A stretch of DNA of 61,544 nt from Gammaproteobacteria bacterium (GCA_030595325.1 JAUVDN010000003.1:1-61544); one strand, 5' to 3'. Shown: positions 20,624 to 31,987, numbered from the stretch's first letter. Numbers and translations: made by a program. Notes: generated by a model from the letters alone, not told the origin.

Positions 20624-22294
20624 CTAACGATACAGTGATGCTGAAGCCAATTCTCGCGTGTATTCATGTTGCGGATTGTTAAACACTTCTTCGACATTAC
20701 CCTGTTCAACCACCCTACCTTGCCGCATGACAATAACACGATGCGACATAGCACGCACTACACGCAAATCATGACTGATAAACAGATAACTTAATTGCCG
20801 TTTTACCTGTAAATCAGCCAGCAAGCCTAAAACCTGTTTTTGTACAGAGACATCAAGCGCACTAGTCGGTTCATCTAACAATATCACGTCCGGCTCAAGA
20901 ACCACTGTGCGAGCAATAGCAATGCGCTGTCGTTGACCGCCAGAAAATTCATGTGGGTAACGCCATAATACATCTTCATCCAGATCAACTTCATGCAAGA
21001 TATCGATTATCTTAGTCAATCGTTGCATGGCATTTAATTCAGGAAAATGCAATTTCAAACCTTCTTCGATAATCTGTCTCACGGTCAACCTTGGCGATAA
21101 GGATGAAAAAGGATCCTGAAACACAATCTGAAAATGGCGGCGTAATGGCCGCATACTTTTCTCGTTAAAATCTGTTACATTTTGATCTTTAAATTTAATC
21201 TTTCCTGTCGACGCCAATAAACGAAACATGGCCAGCCCAAGCGTTGTTTTACCAGAACCTGATTCACCAACAATACCTAAAGTTTCACCCGAGTTCAGTG
21301 ACAAAGTCACATTGTCGACGGCCTTAACCTCATCGACTTTTCGTTTAAAGAAACCTTTATATATCGGGAAATAGCAGCGAAGATTTTCCGTACTTAGAAC
21401 CACCTCCGAACTTGCAGCCGTAGTTGCTATTTTTTTATCCGGCTCACTATCCAGCAAAAAGCGTGTATATTCCTTTTCCGGGTTGGCAAATAAACTTTCA
21501 GTGTCATTGGTTTCAACAATCTTACCTTGATGCATTACACACACTCGATTGGCAAAACGACGAACCAGATTAAGGTCATGCGTAATCAGTAATACTGACA
21601 TACCTGTTTCTTGTTGTATCTCGTGCAATAAATCGAGTATCTGCTGCTGAATCGTTACATCAAGCGCTGTTGTAGGTTCATCTGCAATCAGTAAGACAGG
21701 ATCACAGGCCAAGGCCATCGCTATCATAACCCTTTGTCGCTGACCACCCGATAATGCGTGAGGGTAATTTTTTACTTTTTGCTCAGGCTGACGAATTCCT
21801 ACACGGTTTAACAGTTCAATGACTCTTGCTTGCCTTTCACTTTTATTTAAAGTTTGATGCAGTACCAGCACTTCTTCAATCTGCTGACCGATAGTAAAAA
21901 CAGGATTTAATGAAGTCATTGGCTCCTGAAAGATCATCGCGATTTCTTTTCCACGTACATTTTTTATTTCATCGTCATTCAGTTTTAATAAGTTTCTGCC
22001 CTTGTCGTTAATTGTCCGTGCACTAGCTGCCTGAGCACCCGTTGCCCGGGAACCATTTGCATGGAAATCAATTTTCGCATCTGAGTAAATAGTATTATTT
22101 TCATCATGCAAACGCAGTATAGATAATGCCGTAACAGATTTTCCTGAACCTGATTCACCCACGATAGCGAGATTCTCGCCGGAATAAATATCAAAGCTAA
22201 TATTGTTAATGATATTCACCAGACCATTCTGCGTATCGAAAGATACACTTAAGTCTTTTACGCTTAACAACGTTTTTTTATTTTCTGTGACCAT
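20624..22294 (-). CDS. yejF: Microcin C/oligopeptide ABC transporter, duplicated ATPase YejF
   Basis: Two ABC ATPase domains (GESGSGKSVTALSIL / GESGSGKTTLGLAMFRL; LSGGQRQRV / FSGGQRQRI). Confidence 0.93.
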   Translation of the reverse strand: MVTENKKTLLSVKDLSVSFDTQNGLVNIINNISFDIYSGENLAIVGESGSGKSVTALSILRLHDENNTIYSDAKIDFHANGSRATGAQAASARTINDKGRNLLKLNDDEIKNVRGKEIAMIFQEPMTSLNPVFTIGQQIEEVLVLHQTLNKSERQARVIELLNRVGIRQPEQKVKNYPHALSGGQRQRVMIAMALACDPVLLIADEPTTALDVTIQQQILDLLHEIQQETGMSVLLITHDLNLVRRFANRVCVMHQGKIVETNDTESLFANPEKEYTRFLLDSEPDKKIATTAASSEVVLSTENLRCYFPIYKGFFKRKVDEVKAVDNVTLSLNSGETLGIVGESGSGKTTLGLAMFRLLASTGKIKFKDQNVTDFNEKSMRPLRRHFQIVFQDPFSSLSPRLTVRQIIEEGLKLHFPELNAMQRLTKIIDILHEVDLDEDVLWRYPHEFSGGQRQRIAIARTVVLEPDVILLDEPTSALDVSVQKQVLGLLADLQVKRQLSYLFISHDLRVVRAMSHRVIVMRQGRVVEQGNVEEVFNNPQHEYTRELASASLYR

Positions 22295-22309
22295 TAATTT
22301 GTATATTCA

Positions 22310-22381
22310 GTAGGCCTGCATAAGGTACGTTGCAGGAAATTTTAAAAGCGCCGGGAACGAAACAACCTTATCCCGGCCTAC
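22310..22381. repeat. REP-like inverted repeat in the yejE-yejF gap
   Basis: gtaggcctgcataaggt (22310-22326) vs revcomp of accttatcccggcctac (22365-22381), 14/17. Confidence 0.55.
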
Positions 22382-22414
22382 AATGACTATCACTTTTCAT
22401 AAAGATAAATATCG

Positions 22415-23497
22415 TTAATTCTTTCTAGTGTCAAGTGCTTCTCGCAACGCTTCACCGATGAAAATTAATAACATGAGCGTACCGACCAGCACTATAAATG
22501 CACTTAGAGATAGCCACCATGCCTCGATATTTTCTTTTCCTTGCGCCAGCAGCTCACCTAAACTTGGCGTTGTTGGCGGCACACCTAATCCCAGAAAATC
22601 CAGACTGGTCAACGCCAATATCGCACCACTAATCCTGAATGGTAAAAATGTAATGACAGGTGTCAGGCTATTTGGCAATAAGTGACGACTCATGATGGTG
22701 AAATTAGACAACCCCATTGCTCTTGCCGAGCGAACATAGTCCAGATTTCTGCCACGTAAAAACTCAGCACGAACATAGTCTGACAAACCCATCCAGCCAA
22801 ATAAAGACAGCAGGATAACTAACAGCCAGATACTCGGTTGAAAAATTGAAGCGAAGATAATAAGCAGGTACAACTCAGGCATCGATGACCAGACCTCGAT
22901 AATACGCTGCATGATCAGGTCCGTTTTCCCGGAAAAATACCCCTGCACTGCACCAGCAGTAATGCCGATAACAACACCGATAACCATCAGCGCCAGAGCA
23001 AACCAGACGGATATTCTAAAACCATAGATGACACGTGCCAGTACATCACGCCCACGATCATCAGTACCGAGATAGTTTTGTGATGATGGTGGAGCGGGAT
23101 TCGGCAGATCACTAACAAAATTAATCGTGTTGTAACTGTAAGGAATAATTGGTTCAATCAACCAGTTACCATTTTCAGTCAGTTGCTTACGAACAAAGCT
23201 ATCCGTGTAATCGGTCTCGGTTTCAAAATCACCACCAAACGTTGTTTCTGGATATTCCTGAAACACGGGAAAATAATAATCACCTTCGTACTTGACGATT
23301 AATGGTTTGTCATTAGACAGTATCTCTGCAAAAAAACACAGGACGAACAGGATACTAAATATCCACAGACTTACGTAACCCCGACGATTAGCTTTGAAAC
23401 GCAACCACGCGCGCTGACCAGGTGATAAACCCGGCTTCTTTTGTGAAACACTATTTTGTGCAACCATGTCTTCTGCAACTATGCTTTCTGAACTCAT
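22415..23497 (-). CDS. yejE: ABC transporter permease YejE
   Basis: NYLGTDDRGRDVLARVIYGFRIS; position between yejF and yejB. Confidence 0.93.
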   Translation of the reverse strand: MSSESIVAEDMVAQNSVSQKKPGLSPGQRAWLRFKANRRGYVSLWIFSILFVLCFFAEILSNDKPLIVKYEGDYYFPVFQEYPETTFGGDFETETDYTDSFVRKQLTENGNWLIEPIIPYSYNTINFVSDLPNPAPPSSQNYLGTDDRGRDVLARVIYGFRISVWFALALMVIGVVIGITAGAVQGYFSGKTDLIMQRIIEVWSSMPELYLLIIFASIFQPSIWLLVILLSLFGWMGLSDYVRAEFLRGRNLDYVRSARAMGLSNFTIMSRHLLPNSLTPVITFLPFRISGAILALTSLDFLGLGVPPTTPSLGELLAQGKENIEAWWLSLSAFIVLVGTLMLLIFIGEALREALDTRKN

Positions 23498-23513
23498 ACC
23501 TTAACTTTTCCTG

Positions 23514-24566
23514 TTAACTATCTACTGAGTCAAAATGAATTCGTGGATCGATAAGCACATAGCTGATATCTGCAAGTAACTTTGCGATCAAACCTAATAT
23601 GGTAAAGAAAAATAAAGTTCCAAGCACCACCGGGTAGTCGCGTTTTAAAACTGATTCATAGGAGAGCAAGCCTAAACCATCTAATGAAAAAATAGTTTCG
23701 ATTAATAAGCTGCCAGTAAAAAATGCGCCGATGAACGCCGCTGGAAAACCAGTGATTAACGGGATGATGGCATTACGAAAAACGTGACGATAAAGAACAG
23801 CAGTGTCTGACAATCCTTTTGCTTTCGCGGTTAGCACATACTGTTTTCTAATCTCTTCGATAAAGCTGTTTTTAGTCAACATGGTCATCACGGCAAAACT
23901 GCCAATAACTGATGCTGTTATCGGCAACACCATATGCCAAAGATAATCTGTTATCTGGCTATACCATGGAAGACTATCCCAATTATCGGAGACTAATCCA
24001 CGCAGCGGAAAAATATCCAGGAAACTTCCACCGCCAAAAAAAACCAGCATAGTAATACCTAAAACAAATCCTGGTATTGAATAACCAATCAATATAAACG
24101 TGCTGGTGATAACATCAAAATTGCTGCCATCTCGAACCGCTTTAGCGATACCCAGTGGTATACAGGTCGAATAAACGATTAAGAAACTCCACACACCTAA
24201 ACTAATAGAAACCGGTAGTTTAGAGATAACCAGATCAACCACGGATTCGTTATGAAAATAACTATCGCCAAAATCCAAACTTAAGTAGTTTTTCATCATG
24301 GTAAAAAAACGTTCATGTACTGGTTTATCAAAACCGTACATTACACGAATCTCTTCGATGTATTCTTCGTCTAGCCCCGTTGCACCTCGATACAAACCAC
24401 TAGTCCCGCTGCTTGCCTCACCAACACCGTGACCACCTTCCAGTTGACTAATCAGCTGCTCAACAGGACCACCGGGCACAAACTGCGTTACCGCAAAAGT
24501 GATTAACATGACACCAAACAAAGTCGGAATCATCAATAACAGTCTTTTTAAAATATATGAAAACAT
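23514..24566 (-). CDS. yejB: ABC transporter permease YejB
   Basis: MFSYILKRLLLMIPTLFGVMLITFAVTQFVPGGPVEQ. Confidence 0.95.
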   Translation of the reverse strand: MFSYILKRLLLMIPTLFGVMLITFAVTQFVPGGPVEQLISQLEGGHGVGEASSGTSGLYRGATGLDEEYIEEIRVMYGFDKPVHERFFTMMKNYLSLDFGDSYFHNESVVDLVISKLPVSISLGVWSFLIVYSTCIPLGIAKAVRDGSNFDVITSTFILIGYSIPGFVLGITMLVFFGGGSFLDIFPLRGLVSDNWDSLPWYSQITDYLWHMVLPITASVIGSFAVMTMLTKNSFIEEIRKQYVLTAKAKGLSDTAVLYRHVFRNAIIPLITGFPAAFIGAFFTGSLLIETIFSLDGLGLLSYESVLKRDYPVVLGTLFFFTILGLIAKLLADISYVLIDPRIHFDSVDS

Positions 24567-24571
24567 GTAAA

Positions 24572-24600
24572 TAAGTTTTAAGTTTTAAGTTTTAAGTTTT
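24572..24600. repeat. 7-nt tandem repeat (taagttt x4) between yejA and yejB
   Basis: taagttttaagttttaagttttaagtttt. Confidence 0.8.
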
Positions 24601-24675
24601 TCATTTTTTATCTCCATGGATGGAGTGTATGCTGAAAATCGTCAGGAACGATTCCAGTGCATTATTAGTTATTCA

Positions 24676-26481
24676 CTATTCACTGCTCTTTATCCACCAA
24701 GCTTTTAACAGCCAAGTAGTCGGATCGTAGTACAAGGGCTGAGAAACAGGGATACCAAATTTACTCCAGTACGCAACGCGATGTACATTGATATACCAAT
24801 TAGGCACGATATACTCACCGTACAGTAACACACGATCTAGAGCGCGAGATGCAATGACAACTTGTTCACGATCTTTAGCCTGAATTATTTCCTGTACCAG
24901 TGCGTCAACGACTGGACTGGTAATAGCAGGCATATTTCTTGAACCTTTTATTTCAGCTGAACTGGAGTGAAACATATTCATCAATTCATTACCTGGAGAC
25001 ACTGACGATGGAAAGCTATTAACGACCATATCAAACTCGAATGTATCCATCCTGCGTTTATATAAGGATGAATCGACTTTCCTATAACTGGTTTCTATAC
25101 CGAGCTTTTTTAAATTATGAGCGTAAGGCGCAATAATTCTATCGAAGCCATTCTGCACCAGCAATATATCCAGTTTAAATACCTGACCTTTAGCATCTTT
25201 AAGCACACCATCCTGAATTGTCCACCCCGCCTCTGCTAATAGATTACGCGCCTGAATTAGATTACTCCGTAAACTCGCTGGCGCAATCGTTGTTGCAGGT
25301 TTCCATTGCTCAGTGAATATCGCATCCGGCAACTGGTCTCGAAATTTTTCCAGCAGTCTTAGTTCTTCTCCCTCAGGCAAACCTTTTGCCGCTAGTTCAC
25401 TGTTACTGAAGTAACTGTCAGCACGGACATACTGATTGTAAAACAGCTTGTCATTGGCCCATTCAAAATCATAAGCCAAACTTAACGCTCTTCTAACACG
25501 CACATCTTTAAACTTATCGCGACGGGTATTAAAGGCAAAGCCCTGCATGCCTGCGTTGTTCTGATGTGTTAACTCTGTTTTTATAATATCGCCAGAATCA
25601 TAACGCGTTCCATTATGTGATCGCGCCCAGCGTTTTGAATAATTTTCAAAGAAAAAATCGAACTCACCCGCTTTGAATGCCTCCAGCGCAATGGTTGAAT
25701 CTTTGTAGTACTTATACGTAATGCGTTCATAATTGAACATGCCTATACGCACCGGCAAGTCTTGTGCCCAATAATTCGGATTTTTTATATAATTTATCGA
25801 TTTACCACGGTCAGATTTTTCGACGATATAGGGTCCACTGGCAATAGGTTTAATATCACCTGTTTTATCAAACGCCAAATTACCAGACCACTTCTTAGAA
25901 AAGATCGGGATTTCACCAATGATCATATGCAGTTCACGATTTTTATTTTTAAAATCAAAACGGACGGTTAAATCATCAATGACTATTGCGGATTTCACAT
26001 CGGCATAATAAACGCGAAATTGCGGATGCGCCGCTTTGCTCATCAGCGTATCAAAAGAATATTTAATATCTTTTGCTGTGATTGAAGAGCCATCAGAAAA
26101 CTTAGCCTGCGGGTTAATATGAAAAGTTACCGACAGCTCATCATCTGCAAGGTAAAAATCATCTGCAATGAGACCGTATACGCTGAAAGGCTCATCCAGA
26201 CTTTTCTCCAGCAAGCTTTCGAACACTAAAGAGCCTAAACCACCGGCAGATATACCTTTTAACAGATACGGATTGAGACTATCAAACGTACCCAGTCCCA
26301 TCATAATCAAATGCCCCTGTTTTGGTGCATCAGGATTCACATAATTAAAGTGTTGATAATCATCTGGATATTTTGGTGCATAGCCCATGCCCATCGCTGG
26401 CACAGCCTGAGAATTTACCGGCAAGTAAAAAAGAAGAAGGAGGACGGTTTTAAATTGGATATCGAATAATCGATCTAACAT
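24676..26481 (-). CDS. yejA: Extracellular solute-binding protein YejA
   Basis: GYAPKYPDDYQHFNYVNPDAPKQGHL; SBP family 5 features; operon with yejBEF. Confidence 0.94.
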   Translation of the reverse strand: MLDRLFDIQFKTVLLLLFYLPVNSQAVPAMGMGYAPKYPDDYQHFNYVNPDAPKQGHLIMMGLGTFDSLNPYLLKGISAGGLGSLVFESLLEKSLDEPFSVYGLIADDFYLADDELSVTFHINPQAKFSDGSSITAKDIKYSFDTLMSKAAHPQFRVYYADVKSAIVIDDLTVRFDFKNKNRELHMIIGEIPIFSKKWSGNLAFDKTGDIKPIASGPYIVEKSDRGKSINYIKNPNYWAQDLPVRIGMFNYERITYKYYKDSTIALEAFKAGEFDFFFENYSKRWARSHNGTRYDSGDIIKTELTHQNNAGMQGFAFNTRRDKFKDVRVRRALSLAYDFEWANDKLFYNQYVRADSYFSNSELAAKGLPEGEELRLLEKFRDQLPDAIFTEQWKPATTIAPASLRSNLIQARNLLAEAGWTIQDGVLKDAKGQVFKLDILLVQNGFDRIIAPYAHNLKKLGIETSYRKVDSSLYKRRMDTFEFDMVVNSFPSSVSPGNELMNMFHSSSAEIKGSRNMPAITSPVVDALVQEIIQAKDREQVVIASRALDRVLLYGEYIVPNWYINVHRVAYWSKFGIPVSQPLYYDPTTWLLKAWWIKSSE

Positions 26482-26708
26482 AGTTTATTGTTATTTTATT
26501 AGTGTAAATCGGCCAAGTGCAAATCAGCTTGAGTCGTTGACTGAATCGTAGCTTCAATCGTAGATTACATAATTACTTATTAGTTGCATTCATGACTTGC
26601 AATTTTCGGCATAATCCGCCTAACATGTGGCAACTGAGTTTACAGTACTGGTCGACTACTGGCCAACTGTCACAGAGCAACAATAATAATATTTTACGGG
26701 GAGCTAAA

Positions 26709-27509
26709 ATGGGCTTTTTAACAGGCAAACGTGCATTAATATTTGGTGTAGCGAGTAATCGTTCAATTGCCTGGGGTATTGCAAAAGCAATGCAGCGCGA
26801 AGGTGCCGAACTGGCGTTTGCCTATCAGGGTGAGCGCCTAAAAGAACGTGTTGAAAAATTAGCGGGACAGTGCGATTCAGATATCGTCGTGCCTTGTGAT
26901 GTTGAAGATGATGATCAGATAGAAGCCGTTTTTGAGCATCTGGATGATTACTGGGACAGTCTGGACATCATCGTCCATTCCGTTGCTTTTGCACCCAAAG
27001 AGATGTTGGAAGGCGACTATCTCGACAATATTAGCCGTGATGGTTTTAACACCGCTCACGATATCAGTTCATACAGCCTTGCTGCAATTGCCAAAGCTGG
27101 CCGTCACATGATGCAGAATCGTGAAGACGCAGCCATCATTACCATGAGCTATCTCGGTGCAGTCCGCGCATTCCCGGGCTACAACGTCATGGGACTGGCA
27201 AAAGCCAGCCTTGAGGCTAACGTGCGCTACCTAGCCCACTCTTTAGGTCCTGAAGGCATACGAGTGAATGCCATTTCAGCTGGCCCAATCAAAACATTAG
27301 CCGCAAAAGGCATCTCAGGATTCAATAAAATCATTGAACATGTTGAGAGAAGTTCGCCACTGCATCGCAATGTAACAATTGAGGAAGTAGGAAATACCTC
27401 TGCTTTTCTTTGCTCAAACTTAGCAAGCGGAATTACCGGAGAAGTCGTTTATGTTGATGCCGGATACCATACGGCTGGCCTGATGGGTGACATAGCCGGA
27501 GACGACTGA
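26709..27509 (+). CDS. fabI: Enoyl-[acyl-carrier-protein] reductase (NADH) FabI
   Basis: [48 protein letters not shown]-like gggga upstream. Confidence 0.98.
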   Translation: MGFLTGKRALIFGVASNRSIAWGIAKAMQREGAELAFAYQGERLKERVEKLAGQCDSDIVVPCDVEDDDQIEAVFEHLDDYWDSLDIIVHSVAFAPKEMLEGDYLDNISRDGFNTAHDISSYSLAAIAKAGRHMMQNREDAAIITMSYLGAVRAFPGYNVMGLAKASLEANVRYLAHSLGPEGIRVNAISAGPIKTLAAKGISGFNKIIEHVERSSPLHRNVTIEEVGNTSAFLCSNLASGITGEVVYVDAGYHTAGLMGDIAGDD

Positions 27510-27539
27510 TATAACATCAGCTACATTTATTCAAACAAT

Positions 27540-27579
27540 CAAAAGGACGGCCTCAATAAAGGGACCGTCCTTTTTTATG
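27540..27579 (+). terminator. Rho-independent terminator after fabI
   Basis: aaaaggacggcctcaataaagggaccgtccttttttat. Confidence 0.75.
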
Positions 27580-27790
27580 ATTATTACGATATATAAAAAC
27601 AGTGTAGTAGTTCAGACTTCGGCCAGTAAGAGACTTTGGCAGTTATCAGCAAAAGAAAAACCTTAGCTTTTACTACATAGCCTGTGGCTTTTCGGTTATT
27701 TTGTTTTTAACTTAAAACTGATAACTGCCTACTTAAAACGTCTCTTTTGACTCAGCTACGGACATCTACATCTTTCAGCTTGAGCGCGCT

Positions 27791-29053
27791 TCACACCACC
27801 TTTGTTTCTTCACCTTCGAGCCGTGCGATTGTTACCGCAGCACATGAATCGCTAAACACGTTGACCGAGGTACGACACATATCAAGCACCCTATCAACAA
27901 CCAGTATCAAACCGATCGCTTCCAGAGGCAAACCAATCGCGGCCAGTATAATAGTAATTGCAACCAGACTTGCAGACGGTATGCCCGCAACACCAATCGA
28001 GGTTAACAAGGCCACCAGTACAATAGTGAATTGAGTTGTTACATCCAGAGTAAGCCCATAAGCCTGCGCGATAAACATTGCAGCAACACACTCATATAAT
28101 GCCGTACCATCCATATTGATGGTCGCGCCTAATGGCAAGGTGAAACCTGAAACTTGATTGGATACGCCTGCCCGGTTTTCTACGCAATCCATAGTGATTG
28201 GCAAGGTAGCCGAAGAAGAACTGGTGGAAAATGCCGTTAATAATGCAGGCAACATCGCTTTAAAATGTTTCTTTGGTGATACACGTGCAAGGTAGCGCAA
28301 TATAGCAGGAAGAAATATTAGCAGATGCGCCGCTAATGCCAGCAGCACCGTTACAAAAAACAGAGCCAGAGGCTCGAATGCATCAACCCCTGAAATAAGT
28401 ATCACTTTTGTAACCAGGGCATAAACACCAATGGGTGCAAATTTCATGACCAGCTCTGTCATCATCATCATGATGTCTAACAGTCCTTGCCAAAAATCTT
28501 TATGCACCTGTGCCGGCGAACCCTTAAGTTTAGAAACAAAAAAACCAAAGATCAGACTGAAAAAAATCAATCCCAGCATCTGCCCATTAGCCGCTGCGGT
28601 CACAATATTTGGTGGTACCATACGTAACAGCACTTCCGCGATATCACTGGCACCTTTACCACCAACTTTACTGACCACTTCATCTGTTTCAGCGGACAGA
28701 CCAATCACATGTCGAGCTGGTTCACCATCGACAATACCCGGCTGAAGCAAGTTAACAAAGAACAGTCCTATTAAAATAGCAACCAGACTGGTAGACGCAT
28801 AATACAGTATCGTTTTTGATCCCAGGCGACCCAGAGTATCGCCATTGAGGCTCATCATTCCGGTGATAATAGATGATATGACCAAAGGCACAATCAACAT
28901 CTTCAAGGCGTTAAGAAATAAGGTGCCAAAGAAAATTAGAATAGAAAGGAAAGAAATACCGAGTACAGTGACGTCCGGTTCGAGTACCAGACCTGTTAAC
29001 ACAGCAAGACATAGTGCAATTAATATTTGCCAGTGTAGAGCAATCTTACGCAT
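27791..29053 (-). CDS. Dicarboxylate/amino acid:cation (Na+/H+) symporter, DAACS family
   Basis: TAFSTSSSSATLPITMDCVENRAGVSNQVSGFTLPLGATINMDGTALYE. Confidence 0.96.
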   Translation of the reverse strand: MRKIALHWQILIALCLAVLTGLVLEPDVTVLGISFLSILIFFGTLFLNALKMLIVPLVISSIITGMMSLNGDTLGRLGSKTILYYASTSLVAILIGLFFVNLLQPGIVDGEPARHVIGLSAETDEVVSKVGGKGASDIAEVLLRMVPPNIVTAAANGQMLGLIFFSLIFGFFVSKLKGSPAQVHKDFWQGLLDIMMMMTELVMKFAPIGVYALVTKVILISGVDAFEPLALFFVTVLLALAAHLLIFLPAILRYLARVSPKKHFKAMLPALLTAFSTSSSSATLPITMDCVENRAGVSNQVSGFTLPLGATINMDGTALYECVAAMFIAQAYGLTLDVTTQFTIVLVALLTSIGVAGIPSASLVAITIILAAIGLPLEAIGLILVVDRVLDMCRTSVNVFSDSCAAVTIARLEGEETKVV

Positions 29054-29129
29054 TGCTTCTCCGTAACCTTAGATACATTTGCTTGGTAAAAAACGGTATT
29101 AACAAATCAGGTCAATTCGAACTTGTTAT

Positions 29130-31028
29130 TTAATTTCTTTTTAAAACGTTATTGTTTGTAATAATGTCAGCATTTTCTTTTATTGCTGCTAAAGCATTAG
29201 TAAATTCTTGAGTTGCACTTAATCGTAACGCCACACTCTTAACCAGATCCAGCTGCTCCTGCGAAGCTAGCTCCGGGACATTCACTTTGTTTAACGCAAT
29301 TAATGCTACGTCACCAGAAATCAAACTCACTGCCTTTACAGATGGTTTACCGTCTTGCTCCAGAACCATATTAAAAGCATTATGTACAATCGAAGGGTCA
29401 CTGACTTTCGCATTATCCCTACGACCTAACGATTCAATATTTACTATTTCTATGCCATTCGCTTTTAATGCAGCGATTGCTTCACCGGCTTCTATCTTTT
29501 CTTTAGCCGCTGTAGCCGCAGCCATAGTATCGTTGTGTCCAGATTGTGCCGCTAAGATACCTTCAATTTTTTTACTGACAGCTTCCAGAGGTATAGCTGT
29601 TGCAGGTAAATGTTCGTTGATACGTAGAACCACAACATGCGTCGGACTGATTTCAATAATATCGCTATTTTTACCCTGCTCTAATACCAATGAAGAAAAA
29701 ATAACATCTCTGACTTTGGCATCAGCAGCAACACCTTCTCCCTTTATGCGCGAGATATATTCACTGGTATTAATCTTAAGTTCCAGTTCATCAGTGACCA
29801 AACCCAGATCATCTGGATTTTCATAAGCAATAGATGCCAGTCGTTCACTAAGATCATAGAACATTGAAGACGCACCATCAGTTTTTATTTCATCTTCAAA
29901 CTCATAACGTTTAATCGCCAGTGATTGAACAGTCTCACTTCTGATATCATCCAGTTTAATCAAATGAAAACCAAACTGTGTTTTTACAACACTGCTGACT
30001 GCGCCCTTCTCCAGGTCGAACAGAGATTTTTCAAAAGGCTGTACCATGTCACCCAGAGCCACCCAACCTAAGCTGCCACCATCAGAAGCAGAACCTGAGT
30101 CTTCCGAATTTTCTTTCGCCAAGGCGGCGAAATCTGCACCTGTATCAAGCTTGCTTTTGAGCAGAGCGATCTTTATCATCGCGGCATTTTCTGCCTCAGG
30201 ATCATCAGCTGCCACCTGAATCAACAGGTGTCGTGCTTTACGTTCCTCACGGCCAAGGATACTGGCAACATAATCATCATACATACTAGTAATCTGATCT
30301 TCGTCGATATCAATATTTTCAGATAAGGATTCAGAAGTTATCTCTACGTAGTCAATTTTAACTTTTTCCGGCACCATGAAGCGCTGCATGTTCATTTCAT
30401 AATAATTTTTGATCTCATCAGCAGATGCTTTAGAGTCCATTGAAAAATGCTCAAGATCAAAAGTCAGTACACTAATGTCTCGTGTCTGCTCATTTAATAC
30501 CGCCAGGGTATTAATTTCTTCTTTGGTAACAAATGCCGTATTTGATATAGCTAACTGCATCTGCTGCAATCGTAATTCGTTTCGTAGCGCATGCTCATAC
30601 ATCGGTACATTCATACCAATTTGCGCAACTCGAGATTCGAACATGTCTCTGTCAAACACACCATCGACAGAAAACAGCTGCTTTATTCTTGCAGCCAGAA
30701 CAGTGTTTGAAACCCGGTACCCATTTTGATAGGTAACATCTTCAAGTAGTCGCTGAGTAATCAATTGCATTAATGTTCGCTCACGCAATACACTTTCTTC
30801 AATCGGTAACTTGCCACCATTCTCACGTAATAAAGTCTGACGCTGTATAGAAACAGAGCGTTCAAATTCATTAGCTGAAATTTCAGAACTATTAACCTTT
30901 GCAGCATATCGAGGACCTGCGTCATCGAAATAAGACTGGATTCCCCACAAGGCAAAAGGTAAACCAATTACTATAACAACGGCTATTCCTAACCAGCCTT
31001 TAATACGATCATTGATAGCTTGTAACAT
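29130..31028 (-). CDS. ppiD: Periplasmic folding chaperone/peptidyl-prolyl isomerase PpiD
   Basis: MLQAINDRIKGWLGIAVVIVIGLPFALWGIQSYF; parvulin domain RKARHLLIQV...GSLGWVALGDMVQPFEKSLFDLEKGAVS. Confidence 0.93.
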   Translation of the reverse strand: MLQAINDRIKGWLGIAVVIVIGLPFALWGIQSYFDDAGPRYAAKVNSSEISANEFERSVSIQRQTLLRENGGKLPIEESVLRERTLMQLITQRLLEDVTYQNGYRVSNTVLAARIKQLFSVDGVFDRDMFESRVAQIGMNVPMYEHALRNELRLQQMQLAISNTAFVTKEEINTLAVLNEQTRDISVLTFDLEHFSMDSKASADEIKNYYEMNMQRFMVPEKVKIDYVEITSESLSENIDIDEDQITSMYDDYVASILGREERKARHLLIQVAADDPEAENAAMIKIALLKSKLDTGADFAALAKENSEDSGSASDGGSLGWVALGDMVQPFEKSLFDLEKGAVSSVVKTQFGFHLIKLDDIRSETVQSLAIKRYEFEDEIKTDGASSMFYDLSERLASIAYENPDDLGLVTDELELKINTSEYISRIKGEGVAADAKVRDVIFSSLVLEQGKNSDIIEISPTHVVVLRINEHLPATAIPLEAVSKKIEGILAAQSGHNDTMAAATAAKEKIEAGEAIAALKANGIEIVNIESLGRRDNAKVSDPSIVHNAFNMVLEQDGKPSVKAVSLISGDVALIALNKVNVPELASQEQLDLVKSVALRLSATQEFTNALAAIKENADIITNNNVLKRN

Positions 31029-31273
31029 AGAGTTTCTACTGTTTGAGTTTTTTCAGAAAATTAATTTAAGCAGGATTATACCTAATATTACAGGATAATC
31101 ATGGCTTTGAAGCAAAATAAAATGCTTTTGAACGGTATTTTTCGAAGAGAAATTTAGACAAAAACTTTCAGACAAAAGACATTGAGGATAAATGTATGTA
31201 TCTGAAAATATTTATGACAAGTGCCGCATGAGCTTAAGGAAAATATAATCTCAATACGACACAGTCTTAAATA

Positions 31274-31350
31274 TGGCGGAGCGGACGGGATTCGAACCCG
31301 CGACCCCCGGCGTGACAGGCCGGTATTCTAACCAGCTGAACTACCGCTCC
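31274..31350 (-). tRNA. tRNA-Asp (GTC)
   Basis: Revcomp ggagcggtagttcagctggttagaataccggcctgtcacgccgggggtcgcgggttcgaatcccgtccgctccgcca. Confidence 0.96.
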
Positions 31351-31355
31351 GTACT

Positions 31356-31431
31356 TGGTGGGTGCTGAGGGAGTCGAACCCCCGACATTCGCCTTGTAAG
31401 GGCGACGCTCTACCAGCTGAGCTAAGCACCC
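31356..31431 (-). tRNA. tRNA-Val (TAC)
   Basis: Revcomp gggtgcttagctcagctggtagagcgtcgcccttacaaggcgaatgtcgggggttcgactccctcagcacccacca. Confidence 0.96.
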
Positions 31432-31459
31432 ATAACTTGACTCCCTTGCGGAAGGCGCG

Positions 31460-31732
31460 CTAGTTTACTGCATCCTTTAATGCTTTACCAGGCTTAAATG
31501 CAGGTACTTTAGCGGCAGCGATTTGAATCTCTGCGCCAGTTTGAGGATTGCGTCCAACACGTGCTGCACGATCGCGTACTAAAAATGTGCCGAAACCAAC
31601 AACGCCAACTTGCTCGCCTTTTGCAAGTGTAGATGTGATTGTTCCAAGCACTGAGTCTACTGCACGAGCTGCATCAGCTTTAGTCATGCCTGTTGATTCT
31701 GCAACTGCATCTGTAAGTTCTGTTTTATTCAT
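31460..31732 (-). CDS. hupB: DNA-binding protein HU
   Basis: [29 protein letters not shown]...[31 protein letters not shown]. Confidence 0.98.
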   Translation of the reverse strand: MNKTELTDAVAESTGMTKADAARAVDSVLGTITSTLAKGEQVGVVGFGTFLVRDRAARVGRNPQTGAEIQIAAAKVPAFKPGKALKDAVN

Positions 31733-31946
31733 TGAATACTCCCATGTTCAGGTGATTTTTTTTAATAGACAAACTATGTAGAAGTTATTATTTTAATGTT
31801 GATTTCTGAAGTCGATTGTAAGGTCGGGTATCAGGAACCATGCAAAGGTTACTACCAAAGTTTTGCTAAGCGGGATTTATACAGTGAGTTAATCGGTGTG
31901 TCAACGCCAAACCTGCAAAAACACTGGGATTTAAGCGATTTTTACA

Positions 31947-31987
31947 AATAAAAAAGCCAACGCATTGATAATTTGCGTTGGCTAGCT
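31947..31987 (-). terminator. Rho-independent terminator downstream of lon
   Basis: aataaaaaagccaacgcattgataatttgcgttggct; U-tract on minus strand. Confidence 0.7.
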
